This document shows, one piece after another, positions 1 through 5,716 of a stretch of DNA of 8,575 bases. The stretch spans positions 1 to 8,575 of the forward strand of contig JAJZIF010000138.1 in NCBI GenBank assembly GCA_021810735.1, read 5' to 3'. The notes under the pieces were generated by a model. It ran no database searches and was not told the origin of the DNA. It worked only from the letters and a program-made list of their open reading frames with translations. Position 1 is the stretch's first letter; each line of letters opens with the position of its first letter. The position numbers and the translations under genes are program-made. This DNA is from Acidobacteriota bacterium (GTDB lineage Bacteria; Acidobacteriota; Terriglobia; Terriglobales; Acidobacteriaceae).

Positions 1-1527
1 GGAGTTCTGCTCGACGGCGACACCCAGCTCGGCGGCGCGGTCGAGGACGGCGGGAAGGTCGAAGTCGAGAGGTTCGCGGCGCAGCAGCAGACGGCCGGTG
101 GGATGGGCGAGGATGCGCAGGTAAGGATTTTCCATGGCGCGGAGGATGCGGTCGGTCATCTGCTTGCGGGGCTGGTTGAAGAGCGTATGCACGGCGCCGA
201 TGACGATGTCCATTTCGGCGAGGACGTCGTCGGGGAGGTCGAGTTCGCCGCCGGCGAGGATGTCGACTTCGATGCCGGTGAAGACGCGGATGCGGCCTTC
301 CATTTCCTCGTCGACCTTGCGGATGCGCTTGAGGTGGGCGCGGGCGCGGCGTGCGTCGAGGCCGTTGGTCATGGCGAGATTTTTGGAGTGGTCGGTGATG
401 GCCATGTACTGATAGCCGCGCGCGAGGGCGGCTTCGGCCATTTCGCGGATGGAGCAGCGGCCGTCGGTGGCGGTGGTGTGGGCGTGGACGTCGCCGTGAA
501 TGTCCTTGAGTTCGATGAGGTGGGGCAGGGTGTGCTTTGCGGCGGCTTCAATTTCGCCGAGGTTTTCGCGCAGGTGCGGGGGAATCCAGTCGAGGCCGAG
601 CGCGGAGTAGATTTCCTCCTCGGTTCTGGCGGCGACTACGGAGCCGTCCTTGACGCGGGCGAGCGCGTATTCGCTGAGGGTGTAGCCCTTTTTGAGAGCG
701 CGCTGGCGGAGGGTGACGTTGTGCGATTTGGAGCCGGTGAAGTACTGGAGGGCGGCGCCGTAGGAGGATTCGGGCAACAGGCGCACGTCGACCTGAAGGT
801 TGCTGCGGAGCCTGAAGCTGACCTTGTTCTGACCGTGGGCGAGGACACTGGCGATGGCCGGGTAGGCGGCGACGTATTTGGCGGTGGCGGCGGCGTTGTC
901 TTCTTCGCAGGCGGGGCCGGAGATGAGAATGTCGAGGTCGCCGACGGTTTCGCGGCCGCGGCGCCAGGAGCCGGCGACAGTGATCTGCTTGAGGCCGTCG
1001 AGCCGGCGGAGGTATGCGGAGAAGGCTTCAGCTTCGGCGTCGGCTACGTTGAGCAGGAAGCGACCGGTGTGCTGGCGGTAGTCCTCGATGGCCTTCTTGA
1101 GGTTTTCGATGTGTTTGGGGCCGAAGCGGGGAAGGTTGTCGAGCTTGCCGGCCTTGATGGCGGTTTCGAGGTCCTGGACGGAGGCGATGTGGAGCGAGTC
1201 CCAGAGCAGGGCGATGGTTTTGGGACCCATGCCGGGGAGCTTGAGCAGTTCGAGAATGGTGGCGCCGTATTTTTCGAGGAGTTCCTTGCGCGGGGAAAAG
1301 GTGCCGGTGTCTTCCAGGGCCTCGATGTTGGAGGCCATGCTCTTGCCGATGGCGGGGATTTCCTGCAGTTGCCGGGCGTCGTGCGCGATGTCGCTGAGGG
1401 AGATGGTGGTGGACTGAATGGATTCGGCAGCGCGGCGATAGGAGCGGATGCGGAAGGAGTCGGCACCGTCAATTTCGAGCAGGTCGGCGGTTTCTTCGAG
1501 CAGTTGCGCTATCGAGCGGTTGTCCAT
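1..1527 (-). CDS. polX: DNA polymerase/3'-5' exonuclease PolX (family X polymerase + PHP domain), C-terminus cut by window edge
   Basis: Bacterial family X DNA polymerase, a gap-filling repair polymerase with an attached PHP phosphoesterase/exonuclease domain acting in base-excision-type repair. I translated 509 residues from the minus strand. An N-terminal helix-hairpin-helix part (about 1-150) has glycine hairpins at IPAIG (57-61), LPGMGPK (97-103) and FGPK (135-138). The palm begins with GSWRRG (186-191) and has the metal-binding aspartates D197 and D199 (GDLDIL) and D247 (VDVRL). The PHP domain has H348/H350 (HAHT), D379-H380 (TDH), E420, H447 and H475. The reading ends in EQNS at the window edge. 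Family members usually run to about 570-580 residues, so some 60 are outside. ATG at 1525-1527 is the first possible start: an in-frame TAA lies four codons upstream. No Shine-Dalgarno is obvious. All catalytic residues seen are intact. Confidence 0.95.
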   Translation of the reverse strand, partial: MDNRSIAQLLEETADLLEIDGADSFRIRSYRRAAESIQSTTISLSDIAHDARQLQEIPAIGKSMASNIEALEDTGTFSPRKELLEKYGATILELLKLPGMGPKTIALLWDSLHIASVQDLETAIKAGKLDNLPRFGPKHIENLKKAIEDYRQHTGRFLLNVADAEAEAFSAYLRRLDGLKQITVAGSWRRGRETVGDLDILISGPACEEDNAAATAKYVAAYPAIASVLAHGQNKVSFRLRSNLQVDVRLLPESSYGAALQYFTGSKSHNVTLRQRALKKGYTLSEYALARVKDGSVVAARTEEEIYSALGLDWIPPHLRENLGEIEAAAKHTLPHLIELKDIHGDVHAHTTATDGRCSIREMAEAALARGYQYMAITDHSKNLAMTNGLDARRARAHLKRIRKVDEEMEGRIRVFTGIEVDILAGGELDLPDDVLAEMDIVIGAVHTLFNQPRKQMTDRILRAMENPYLRILAHPTGRLLLRREPLDFDLPAVLDRAAELGVAVEQNS

Positions 1528-1644
1528 CGCAGTTGATTAGAGCATGGAATGGGGCGGGGGTGATGCTTGGAGAGGCAGGTATTCGCGATTAACTATTAGC
1601 CTTTTGCCGCAGTGTGAAGGGAGTGCGAGGCGGTTACGGCAACG
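1528..1644. other. intergenic spacer upstream of polX
   Basis: This 117-base gap lies between the stop of the small membrane protein gene and the polX start. It is locally AT-richer around 1590-1605. Read on the minus strand, a TCTAAT hexamer ends eight bases before the polX ATG and could be a -10 box for a near-leaderless transcript, but there is no -35 I can defend. Nothing else is recognisable. Confidence 0.4.
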
Positions 1645-1926
1645 TCACCCGAAGAACAGGGATTCGACCAGAACGATGAGAGAAAGAATGAGCACCACGA
1701 CGGAGGCGTCGAGGAGAAGGGTGAGCTTTGTGCGGGGATAAAGCTGCTTGTAACGCTTGCGCAGGTCCCGGCTCCGGCGCACGGAAGGGATGCGGTCGGC
1801 CTCGGGCAGGTTCTGGTTTACGCGTGCAGCCATGAAGCGGGAGACAACGACGGCAAGCAGGGCGGACCATGCGGCCAGAGCTGCGGCGAGGATCCACGGC
1901 GGAGATGCGAAAGAGGTTTGAGGCAC
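1645..1926 (-). CDS. small two-helix membrane protein, function unknown
   Basis: I do not recognise the family. With the GTG at 1924-1926 as start it is 93 residues. A short N-terminal stretch leads into a hydrophobic helix (about 11-29, Ala/Leu/Val-rich). A strongly basic middle follows (about 35-67, with RRSRDLRKRYK near 50-60), then a second hydrophobic helix (about 68-90) ending in ESLFFG. Two helices with a positively charged loop between them suggest an inner-membrane protein with the loop in the cytoplasm. The frame stays open upstream to 2079, but that part encodes a low-hydrophobicity sequence running into the hairpin repeat at 2035-2080, so I regard it as non-coding. The GTG has no clear Shine-Dalgarno. 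An AT-rich TATCTACTAAAA lies just upstream and could hold a -10. The gene sits between kdoO and polX on the same strand. Existence is likely; the start is uncertain. Confidence 0.6.
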   Translation of the reverse strand: MPQTSFASPPWILAAALAAWSALLAVVVSRFMAARVNQNLPEADRIPSVRRSRDLRKRYKQLYPRTKLTLLLDASVVVLILSLIVLVESLFFG

Positions 1927-2034
1927 GACAGTTTTAGTAGATATCGAAGACTGTTTCCGGGCAAAGTGGGCTGGGGATGCGTGGCTCGTCGAAGAGTTTT
2001 GAACGCACTCAAGCCAACGGCAGGCTTGTATCCA

Positions 2035-2080
2035 CCCCGCGAACGAGAGCCTGTTCGTGGGGCCCCGGAAATGGGGCACC
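2035..2080. repeat. double hairpin element ending in TGGGGCACC, downstream of kdoO
   Basis: CCCCGCGAAC (2035-2044) can pair with GTTCGTGGGG (2053-2062), ten base pairs with one G-U wobble and an eight-base loop. Directly after it GCCCC (2062-2066) can pair with GGGGC (2073-2077). The element ends in TGGGGCACC (2072-2080), the same nine bases that close the element at 5646-5691. It begins five bases past the kdoO stop in kdoO's direction, so it could act as a 3' end or transcription-slowing structure, but there is no T-tract typical of an intrinsic terminator. Confidence 0.6.
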
Positions 2081-2085
2081 GCCGG

Positions 2086-3009
2086 TCAGATGAGCGGGGC
2101 GCCGGCGAGGCGTTCGAGGATGCGGAGGGGTGAGGTTTCCGGCTGGACGAGTGCCTGGGGTTCGACGAGGAAGGTTTGCTCGATGGCGTACTGGCCGGCA
2201 AGGACGGCGTGCGGGACGGTGTCGGTGTAGACCATCCAACTGGAGCCGGCGGGGAACTGCCAGGGGTAACGCGCGGTGTGCGACTGGTACTGCTCGTTTT
2301 CCTTGAGGAAGTTGTGGAAGCGCATCATGAAGTCGTCATAGGGCGTGCGCTTGATGGAGGGGATGGCTTTGCCGAGGCCGAGGGCGCGGGCGAGAGACTT
2401 GCCGGCGCGGGTGGTCGTGGTGCCCGGATGGGGCGCGATCTGCGCAGGCGCGAACTGGCGGACGGTTTGGGCAAAGGGGTCGCTGACGACCCAGTCGCGG
2501 GTGCGGGTGGGGTGAACGTTGTTGAAGAAGCGCAGAATGCGCGCGCCGTGCGTGGGGCGCGTGGGGAAGGCGTCGGTGTGCAGAAGGTCATTGCGGCGGC
2601 GGAGGGGCAGGTCGCGGTTCTGCTCTTCGAGCGGGCGGAAGCTGGCGTAGTCGAGCCGCCACTGGGCGCGGTAGGGCGCGAGAAAGCCGGTGAGGAAGCT
2701 GACGACGTGCTGGGAATAGCCGCGCATGATGGCGTGGAGGCGTTCGACGTCAGCGGGGTTGGCGGATTTGGCGTCGAGGCCGCTGAGCTTGTCGATATTG
2801 GGCTTGTAGGCGATATTTTTGTGCAGGCTGCTGTCGGTCTGCTGCTGGCCGCGCAGAAAGGCGAGATCGTCGGCGGTGAAGGGAATGGGCGACTGCGGGA
2901 AGAAGAGGATGTCGCCGCTTTCCAGGCGGGCGCACCAGTTGCGGGCGTGTTCAGGGGTGGCGGGTTTGCCGTCTACAAGCTGGTCAAGAGAGATGGTGAC
3001 GAGCGCCAT
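2086..3009 (-). CDS. kdoO: Kdo 3-hydroxylase-like Fe(II)/2-oxoglutarate-dependent dioxygenase
   Basis: Resembles KdoO of Burkholderia and Yersinia, which uses Fe(II), 2-oxoglutarate and O2 to hydroxylate the outer Kdo sugar of lipid A inner core, giving Ko. At 307 residues it has the usual family length. The iron-binding HxD is visible as H144-T-D146 in LLHTDAFPTRPT, and a plausible distal histidine is H267 in DTVPHAVLAGQ, followed by the family-like IEQTFLV. Other family-like stretches are ILRFFNNVHPTR (158-169) and the N-terminal GDILFFPQSPIPF (32-44). No signal peptide is seen, consistent with action at the cytoplasmic side of the inner membrane. The ATG at 3007-3009 is preceded by GGGGAGA on the minus strand about 9-10 bases upstream. 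It is divergent from the gene at 3107, and a hairpin repeat follows its stop. No other LPS gene is in the window. Substrate is inferred from family resemblance. Confidence 0.85.
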   Translation of the reverse strand: MALVTISLDQLVDGKPATPEHARNWCARLESGDILFFPQSPIPFTADDLAFLRGQQQTDSSLHKNIAYKPNIDKLSGLDAKSANPADVERLHAIMRGYSQHVVSFLTGFLAPYRAQWRLDYASFRPLEEQNRDLPLRRRNDLLHTDAFPTRPTHGARILRFFNNVHPTRTRDWVVSDPFAQTVRQFAPAQIAPHPGTTTTRAGKSLARALGLGKAIPSIKRTPYDDFMMRFHNFLKENEQYQSHTARYPWQFPAGSSWMVYTDTVPHAVLAGQYAIEQTFLVEPQALVQPETSPLRILERLAGAPLI

Positions 3010-3091
3010 GGGAAATTGTCTCCCCGGAGTGGGTTGCCGGACCGGATGGGCGATACGTGCAGAAGCCGGTCAGGAACTGCATAACATGCCC

Positions 3092-3097
3092 TAGAAT
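3092..3097 (+). promoter_or_regulatory. -10-like TAGAAT for the gene at 3107
   Basis: TAGAAT matches the sigma-70 -10 consensus at five of six positions. The ATG begins nine bases later, so transcription would begin only a few bases before the ATG. There is no Shine-Dalgarno in the remaining leader, and no good -35 is visible 16-18 bases upstream. Confidence 0.4.
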
Positions 3098-3106
3098 ACA
3101 AGAGAT

Positions 3107-3847
3107 ATGGACGAGTCCCACAGCCCGGCGGCGCAGGCGCCGGCATTGATTCCCGCATTGCAGGTGGCGCAGCAGGCGCAGGTGGTGCAGGCGCCCAACG
3201 GCATCTGCTACGCGACGTTTGGTGAAACGCAGCCGGGAGAAGACATCGAGCGGATTGTGCAGGCGGTTCCGGCAGGCATGGCCGGGGCGCTGAACCGGCG
3301 GGCGTACTATTTTGTTCCGCTGACGATTGCGGAGAACGACGAGGTTTCCGTTGCGGCGGAGTACACGACGGAGCTGGGCGACCGGGCGATCTGCCACAAG
3401 AACTTCCGGTTCGGGAGCGCGGAGTGCACCTTCATTTCCACGCGCATCATGCAGGACCGGTTTGCGCTGGCCTTTGAGTACTTCATCAACGTGGGGCACC
3501 ACTTTGTGGAAGCGGTGGGCGTACCGGAGAGCTTTCACGAGCTGGTGTGGGGACAGGCGCAGTTATCGATGCGGGGCGAAACCAGCCACGACGCGTGGGA
3601 GTATCGGCAGCGGGCCGAGGCCGGCGACGAGAAAGCCAAGACACAGTACTTTGAGGCGGCGTTTGCCGACGTGCTGGCGGTGTACATGCTGGCGATGACG
3701 GTGGATTTCGACTACGTGGATTTGCGGGAGCGCGAGTATCCGCTGCTGACTGCGCCGGCGCTGGCTGATCGGCTGCGGCATGTGGCGGGGCTGTTTCCGC
3801 CGAATGCGGGTTATGAGTTTGAGATTCGCTACCGGCGCAGGGGCTAG
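3107..3847 (+). CDS. conserved-looking protein of unknown function (246 aa)
   Basis: I do not recognise the family. The protein has an Ala/Gln/Pro-rich N-terminal tail (about 1-30), then a compact mixed fold. It includes RRAYYFVPLTIAENDEV (64-80), a strand-rich part to about 120, and FEYFINVGHHFVEAVGVPE (123-141) with a histidine pair H131-H132, E135 and later H144-E145. A long helix around 180-205 (FADVLAVYMLAMTVDFDY) and a basic C-terminus (RYRRRG) follow. No signal peptide or clear membrane helix is present, so it is probably cytoplasmic. Three cysteines (C34, C96, C107) are scattered without a CxxC motif. ATG at 3107 is the only reasonable start and follows a -10-like TAGAAT closely. It is divergent from kdoO with a 97-base gap, and it is convergent with the secreted-protein gene, sharing a CTAG at the stops. 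Codon use is like its high-GC neighbours, which supports a real gene. Confidence 0.8.
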   Translation: MDESHSPAAQAPALIPALQVAQQAQVVQAPNGICYATFGETQPGEDIERIVQAVPAGMAGALNRRAYYFVPLTIAENDEVSVAAEYTTELGDRAICHKNFRFGSAECTFISTRIMQDRFALAFEYFINVGHHFVEAVGVPESFHELVWGQAQLSMRGETSHDAWEYRQRAEAGDEKAKTQYFEAAFADVLAVYMLAMTVDFDYVDLREREYPLLTAPALADRLRHVAGLFPPNAGYEFEIRYRRRG

Positions 3848-4419
3848 GCAGACCAGCCTGAGCCAGAACAAAGTCTAAGGGTTGGTCTCCAGGTTCCGTG
3901 ATCGAGTTTGAAGACGTATGTTCCGCTGTTGCCGAACCCGGGGCGCTCAAAGGAATAGCTGATCGCTGCGTAGTGGCGCGTTGGGTCAAAGGCCACCTCT
4001 GAAAAGGTGAAAAGTCCCTGGTGGAAGATGGTTGTGTTTGTCTGTGGATCAGATATGCCGTGGTTTGTGGTTTCTCTTGCATCGACCACACGCACATTCT
4101 TAAGGCCTGCAAACTGATTGGTGAAAGCGTGCACTCCGGTTGCAACGGGCAGTGGAGTGAAGTCCTTCAGGCAACCGCCGTTTAAGTCGCTTGCGTCAGC
4201 TTTGAATGGTGTCGTTGTCTTGGCGATGTTCAGCATTCCCTTCAAGCCGAAATCTTCAGAAAGGTAGTGATCGAGGAATGCGCGATAGACCGCGACCTGA
4301 TCGGGCGTGAGCGGCTTTGTGGCCATGGGGTGCTTGGACTGTGCGTGCGCGGCAACAGCCGTCGCGAGCAGGGCTGGGATGAGGAGCTTGAGGGAGTTTC
4401 GCATTGCGCCGGTATTCAT
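3844..4419 (-). CDS. putative secreted/periplasmic protein, unknown function
   Basis: A 191-residue protein with a clear signal peptide: a short basic start (MRNSLK), a hydrophobic core (LLIPALLATAVAA) and an AHA site before QSK at about residue 26. The mature part has only two cysteines (C83 in NGGCLKDF and C184 in LRLCSGSG), which could form one disulfide. The segment FTFSEVAFDP...HYAAISYSFE...GTYVFKLDHGTWRP (about 138-180) has the alternating pattern of a small beta-sheet domain seen in many short secreted bacterial proteins, but I cannot name a family. Start may be ATG 4417-4419 or the internal ATG at 4402-4404; the second gives the more typical signal peptide. Base composition differs from neighbours: three 60-base lines I counted were 45, 47 and 57% GC against 67% for a line within ruvA. 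Its stop overlaps that of the opposite gene by four bases. Confidence 0.75.
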   Translation of the reverse strand: MNTGAMRNSLKLLIPALLATAVAAHAQSKHPMATKPLTPDQVAVYRAFLDHYLSEDFGLKGMLNIAKTTTPFKADASDLNGGCLKDFTPLPVATGVHAFTNQFAGLKNVRVVDARETTNHGISDPQTNTTIFHQGLFTFSEVAFDPTRHYAAISYSFERPGFGNSGTYVFKLDHGTWRPTLRLCSGSGWSA

Positions 4420-4457
4420 GGATTACTAGACCCCGCACATTAGGAAGTTGTTCCCGT

Positions 4458-4463
4458 TACAAT
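4458..4463 (+). promoter_or_regulatory. -10-like TACAAT for ruvA
   Basis: TACAAT matches the -10 consensus at five of six positions, and the ruvA ATG begins six bases after it. Initiation at the usual distance from a -10 box would fall on or next to the A of the ATG, giving a leaderless message. The upstream bases contain no Shine-Dalgarno and no good -35. Confidence 0.45.
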
Positions 4464-4469
4464 CGCCTC

Positions 4470-5069
4470 ATGATTGCACACCTGCGGGGCAAGCTGATTG
4501 CGAAACAACCGGGACAAGTGATTGTGGAGTGCAGCGGTGTGGGTTACGACGTGGCGATTGGCGTGCCCACGTTCACGGCACTGCCGGCGGAGGGCGCCGA
4601 GGTGGCGCTGCATATCCATACGCAGGTGAGCGAGGATTCGATTGCGCTTTTCGGCTTTCTTGATTTTGAAGAGAAGCGGCTTTTTGAGCGGCTGATCACG
4701 GTTTCGGGCGTGGGTCCGAAGCTGGCGGTGAAGATGCTGAGCGGGCTGAGCCCGGAGCGGACGGTGGCGGCGATTCGCGCGCAGGACCATGCGAGCCTGA
4801 CGCGGATTCCGGGCGTGGGAAAGAAGCTGGCCGAGCGGCTGGTGGTGGAGCTGAAGGACAAGCTGGATGATCTGATTGCCGCGGGTCCGGAGGGGACGCA
4901 GAAGACGCAGTTGGGCGGGGCGGCGGAGGATGTGCTTTCCGCGCTGGTGAACCTGGGCTACCAGCGGGCGGCGGCGGTGAAGGCGATTGAGACCGCCGTG
5001 GAGCGGGACAAGGCCGTGGGCGAGGATTTCGACGGGCTGTTCCGGGCGGCGCTGAAGCTGATTCGGTAG
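4470..5069 (+). CDS. ruvA: Holliday junction branch migration protein RuvA
   Basis: RuvA binds four-way DNA junctions as a tetramer and loads the RuvB motor for branch migration during recombinational repair. The 199-residue product has the family length (about 200) and all three parts. Domain I begins MIAHLRGKLI and carries the acidic pin residues E55-D56 (SEDSI) with the following ALFGFLDFEEKRLFERL. Domain II has two helix-hairpin-helix motifs at VSGVGPKLA (78-86) and IPGVGKKLAERL (113-124). A linker (about 136-150) leads to the RuvB-binding domain III (EDVLSALVNLGY 153-164 to the end). The start is ATG 4470, giving the canonical N-terminus; the in-frame start at 4404 would add 22 unrelated residues and overlap the divergent gene. 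Neither ruvB nor ruvC is in the window. The stop codon runs into a REP-like repeat. Confidence 0.97.
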   Translation: MIAHLRGKLIAKQPGQVIVECSGVGYDVAIGVPTFTALPAEGAEVALHIHTQVSEDSIALFGFLDFEEKRLFERLITVSGVGPKLAVKMLSGLSPERTVAAIRAQDHASLTRIPGVGKKLAERLVVELKDKLDDLIAAGPEGTQKTQLGGAAEDVLSALVNLGYQRAAAVKAIETAVERDKAVGEDFDGLFRAALKLIR

Positions 5070-5110
5070 TGCTGGTCGAGCGGGCGAACGAGTCTTCGGC
5101 GCAAACCCAT
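5069..5110. repeat. REP-like hairpin repeat, copy 1 (on the ruvA stop)
   Basis: Bases 5069-5103 match 5607-5641 at 28 of 35 positions by hand alignment without gaps. It starts on the last base of the ruvA TAG. GGTCG (5074-5078) and CGAAC (5085-5089) form a five-pair stem with one mismatch around AGCGGG. The other copy has a mismatch at a different pair, so the inferred ancestral form GGTCG...CGACC would pair perfectly. After the repeat comes ACCCAT and then no clear second hairpin. Confidence 0.7.
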
Positions 5111-5243
5111 CCTGACTACACCTTTGCGTAGCACAGGCTGCGTGAGTGCGCATCCTAGTTTCGTGGCAGATTGATATCGTGAGACCGGGAGTGAAGTCCG
5201 GCCGGGGGTTCCGGTGAGCGATTCGCCACGAAGGGAGACTCCG
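5104..5243. other. spacer and leader of the DsrE-like gene
   Basis: About 140 bases between the first REP-like copy and the DsrE-like start. It contains several CCGG tetramers (5185, 5198 and 5211) which make short inverted repeats of unknown meaning. GGGAG at 5233-5237 is a good Shine-Dalgarno six bases before the ATG at 5244. I cannot define a promoter. Confidence 0.4.
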
Positions 5244-5606
5244 ATGGCAGAAAAAATGGCGATCCTTTGCAATGGAGAAACCGAAGCGAACATTGCCCCG
5301 ACTTTGATCTTTGCTTCGTCAGGAGCAGCGCTCGACTATGAAGTGCACATTTTCTTTTGCCCGGCGGGAGCCAGGTGGGCTTTGAAGGGGGAACTGGAAA
5401 AGCTGGGCCAACCGAAGGGCCTGCCGAACCTGGTGAAGCTGTTCAACGACATTCTGGAGCTGGGCGGGGAGATGACGCTTTGCGAGCTGGCCCTTACCAA
5501 CCGGGGGATCGATCCGAAGGATGTGCGCGATCCGCGCATCCAGATCACGAAAGCTCCACCCTACCTGATGAAGGTGGAGGGCGCTGCGCAGACCTACGTC
5601 TTCTAG
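5244..5606 (+). CDS. DsrE/DsrF-like family protein
   Basis: A 120-residue soluble protein with the look of the DsrE/DsrF/peroxiredoxin-like fold. The first strand is MAILCNG, followed by a helix (NIAPTLIFASSGAAL) and a second strand (EVHIFFCPAG). A helical LPNLVKLFNDILELGGE leads to MTLCELALTNRGI, with a cysteine where sulfur-relay DsrE relatives often carry the functional Cys, and the protein ends in a QTYVF strand. DsrE proteins relay sulfur or act as small regulatory subunits; the exact role here is unknown. I chose ATG 5244 over the in-frame GTG at 5214 because GGGAG lies six bases upstream and MAEKMAILCNG gives a normal family start. It follows ruvA by 174 bases on the same strand and converges on proC. 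A REP-like repeat starts right after its TAG. Confidence 0.8.
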   Translation: MAEKMAILCNGETEANIAPTLIFASSGAALDYEVHIFFCPAGARWALKGELEKLGQPKGLPNLVKLFNDILELGGEMTLCELALTNRGIDPKDVRDPRIQITKAPPYLMKVEGAAQTYVF

Positions 5607-5650
5607 GTGCTGGCCGCACGGGCGACCGCGCCTTCGACGCATAGGCCCAC
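5607..5650. repeat. REP-like hairpin repeat, copy 2 (after the DsrE-like stop)
   Basis: It begins with GTGCTGG directly after the TAG at 5604-5606, as copy 1 does at ruvA. GGCCG (5612-5616) faces CGACC (5623-5627), with one C-A mismatch. Twenty-eight of 35 bases agree with copy 1. It continues directly into the hairpin element at 5646, so the two modules may form one composite unit filling the space between two convergent genes. Confidence 0.7.
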
Positions 5651-5691
5651 ACGTTCCCATTGAAAAGCACGATGAGAAAGTGTGGGGCACC
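5646..5691. repeat. hairpin element ending in TGGGGCACC between convergent genes
   Basis: CCCACAC (5646-5652) pairs with GTGTGGG (5680-5686). After one mismatch the stem continues with TTC (5654-5656) and GAA (5676-5678), enclosing a loop of about 19 bases. It closes with TGGGGCACC (5683-5691), shared with the element at 2035-2080 in the same orientation. Lying 25 bases past the proC stop and 40 past the DsrE-like stop, it could end transcription from both sides, but no T-tract is present. Confidence 0.6.
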
Positions 5692-5716
5692 CGCTTCTTA
5701 CAGGGCAAAACGATTC

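Noticed and set aside
103..1536. Long plus-strand open frame (477 codons) opposite polX
   Set aside because: It is the antisense shadow of polX. The translation is a low-complexity Gly/Ala/Val/Asp/Glu sequence, as expected opposite a GC-rich gene, while the minus strand gives all PolX motifs.
1927..2079. Upstream part of the small membrane protein frame (to 2079)
   Set aside because: It starts within the hairpin repeat, and its translation lacks coding character compared with the rest.
2176..3084. Plus-strand open frame of 302 codons opposite kdoO
   Set aside because: Antisense shadow with the same Gly/Ala/Val bias; the minus strand carries a recognisable dioxygenase.
4404..4469. Earlier in-frame start for ruvA
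   Set aside because: The extra residues are not RuvA-like, and the region contains the divergent gene start and the likely promoter.
5646..5691. Intrinsic terminator at the convergent junction
   Set aside because: The stem is plausible but there is no T-tract on either strand, so I list it as a repeat hairpin only.
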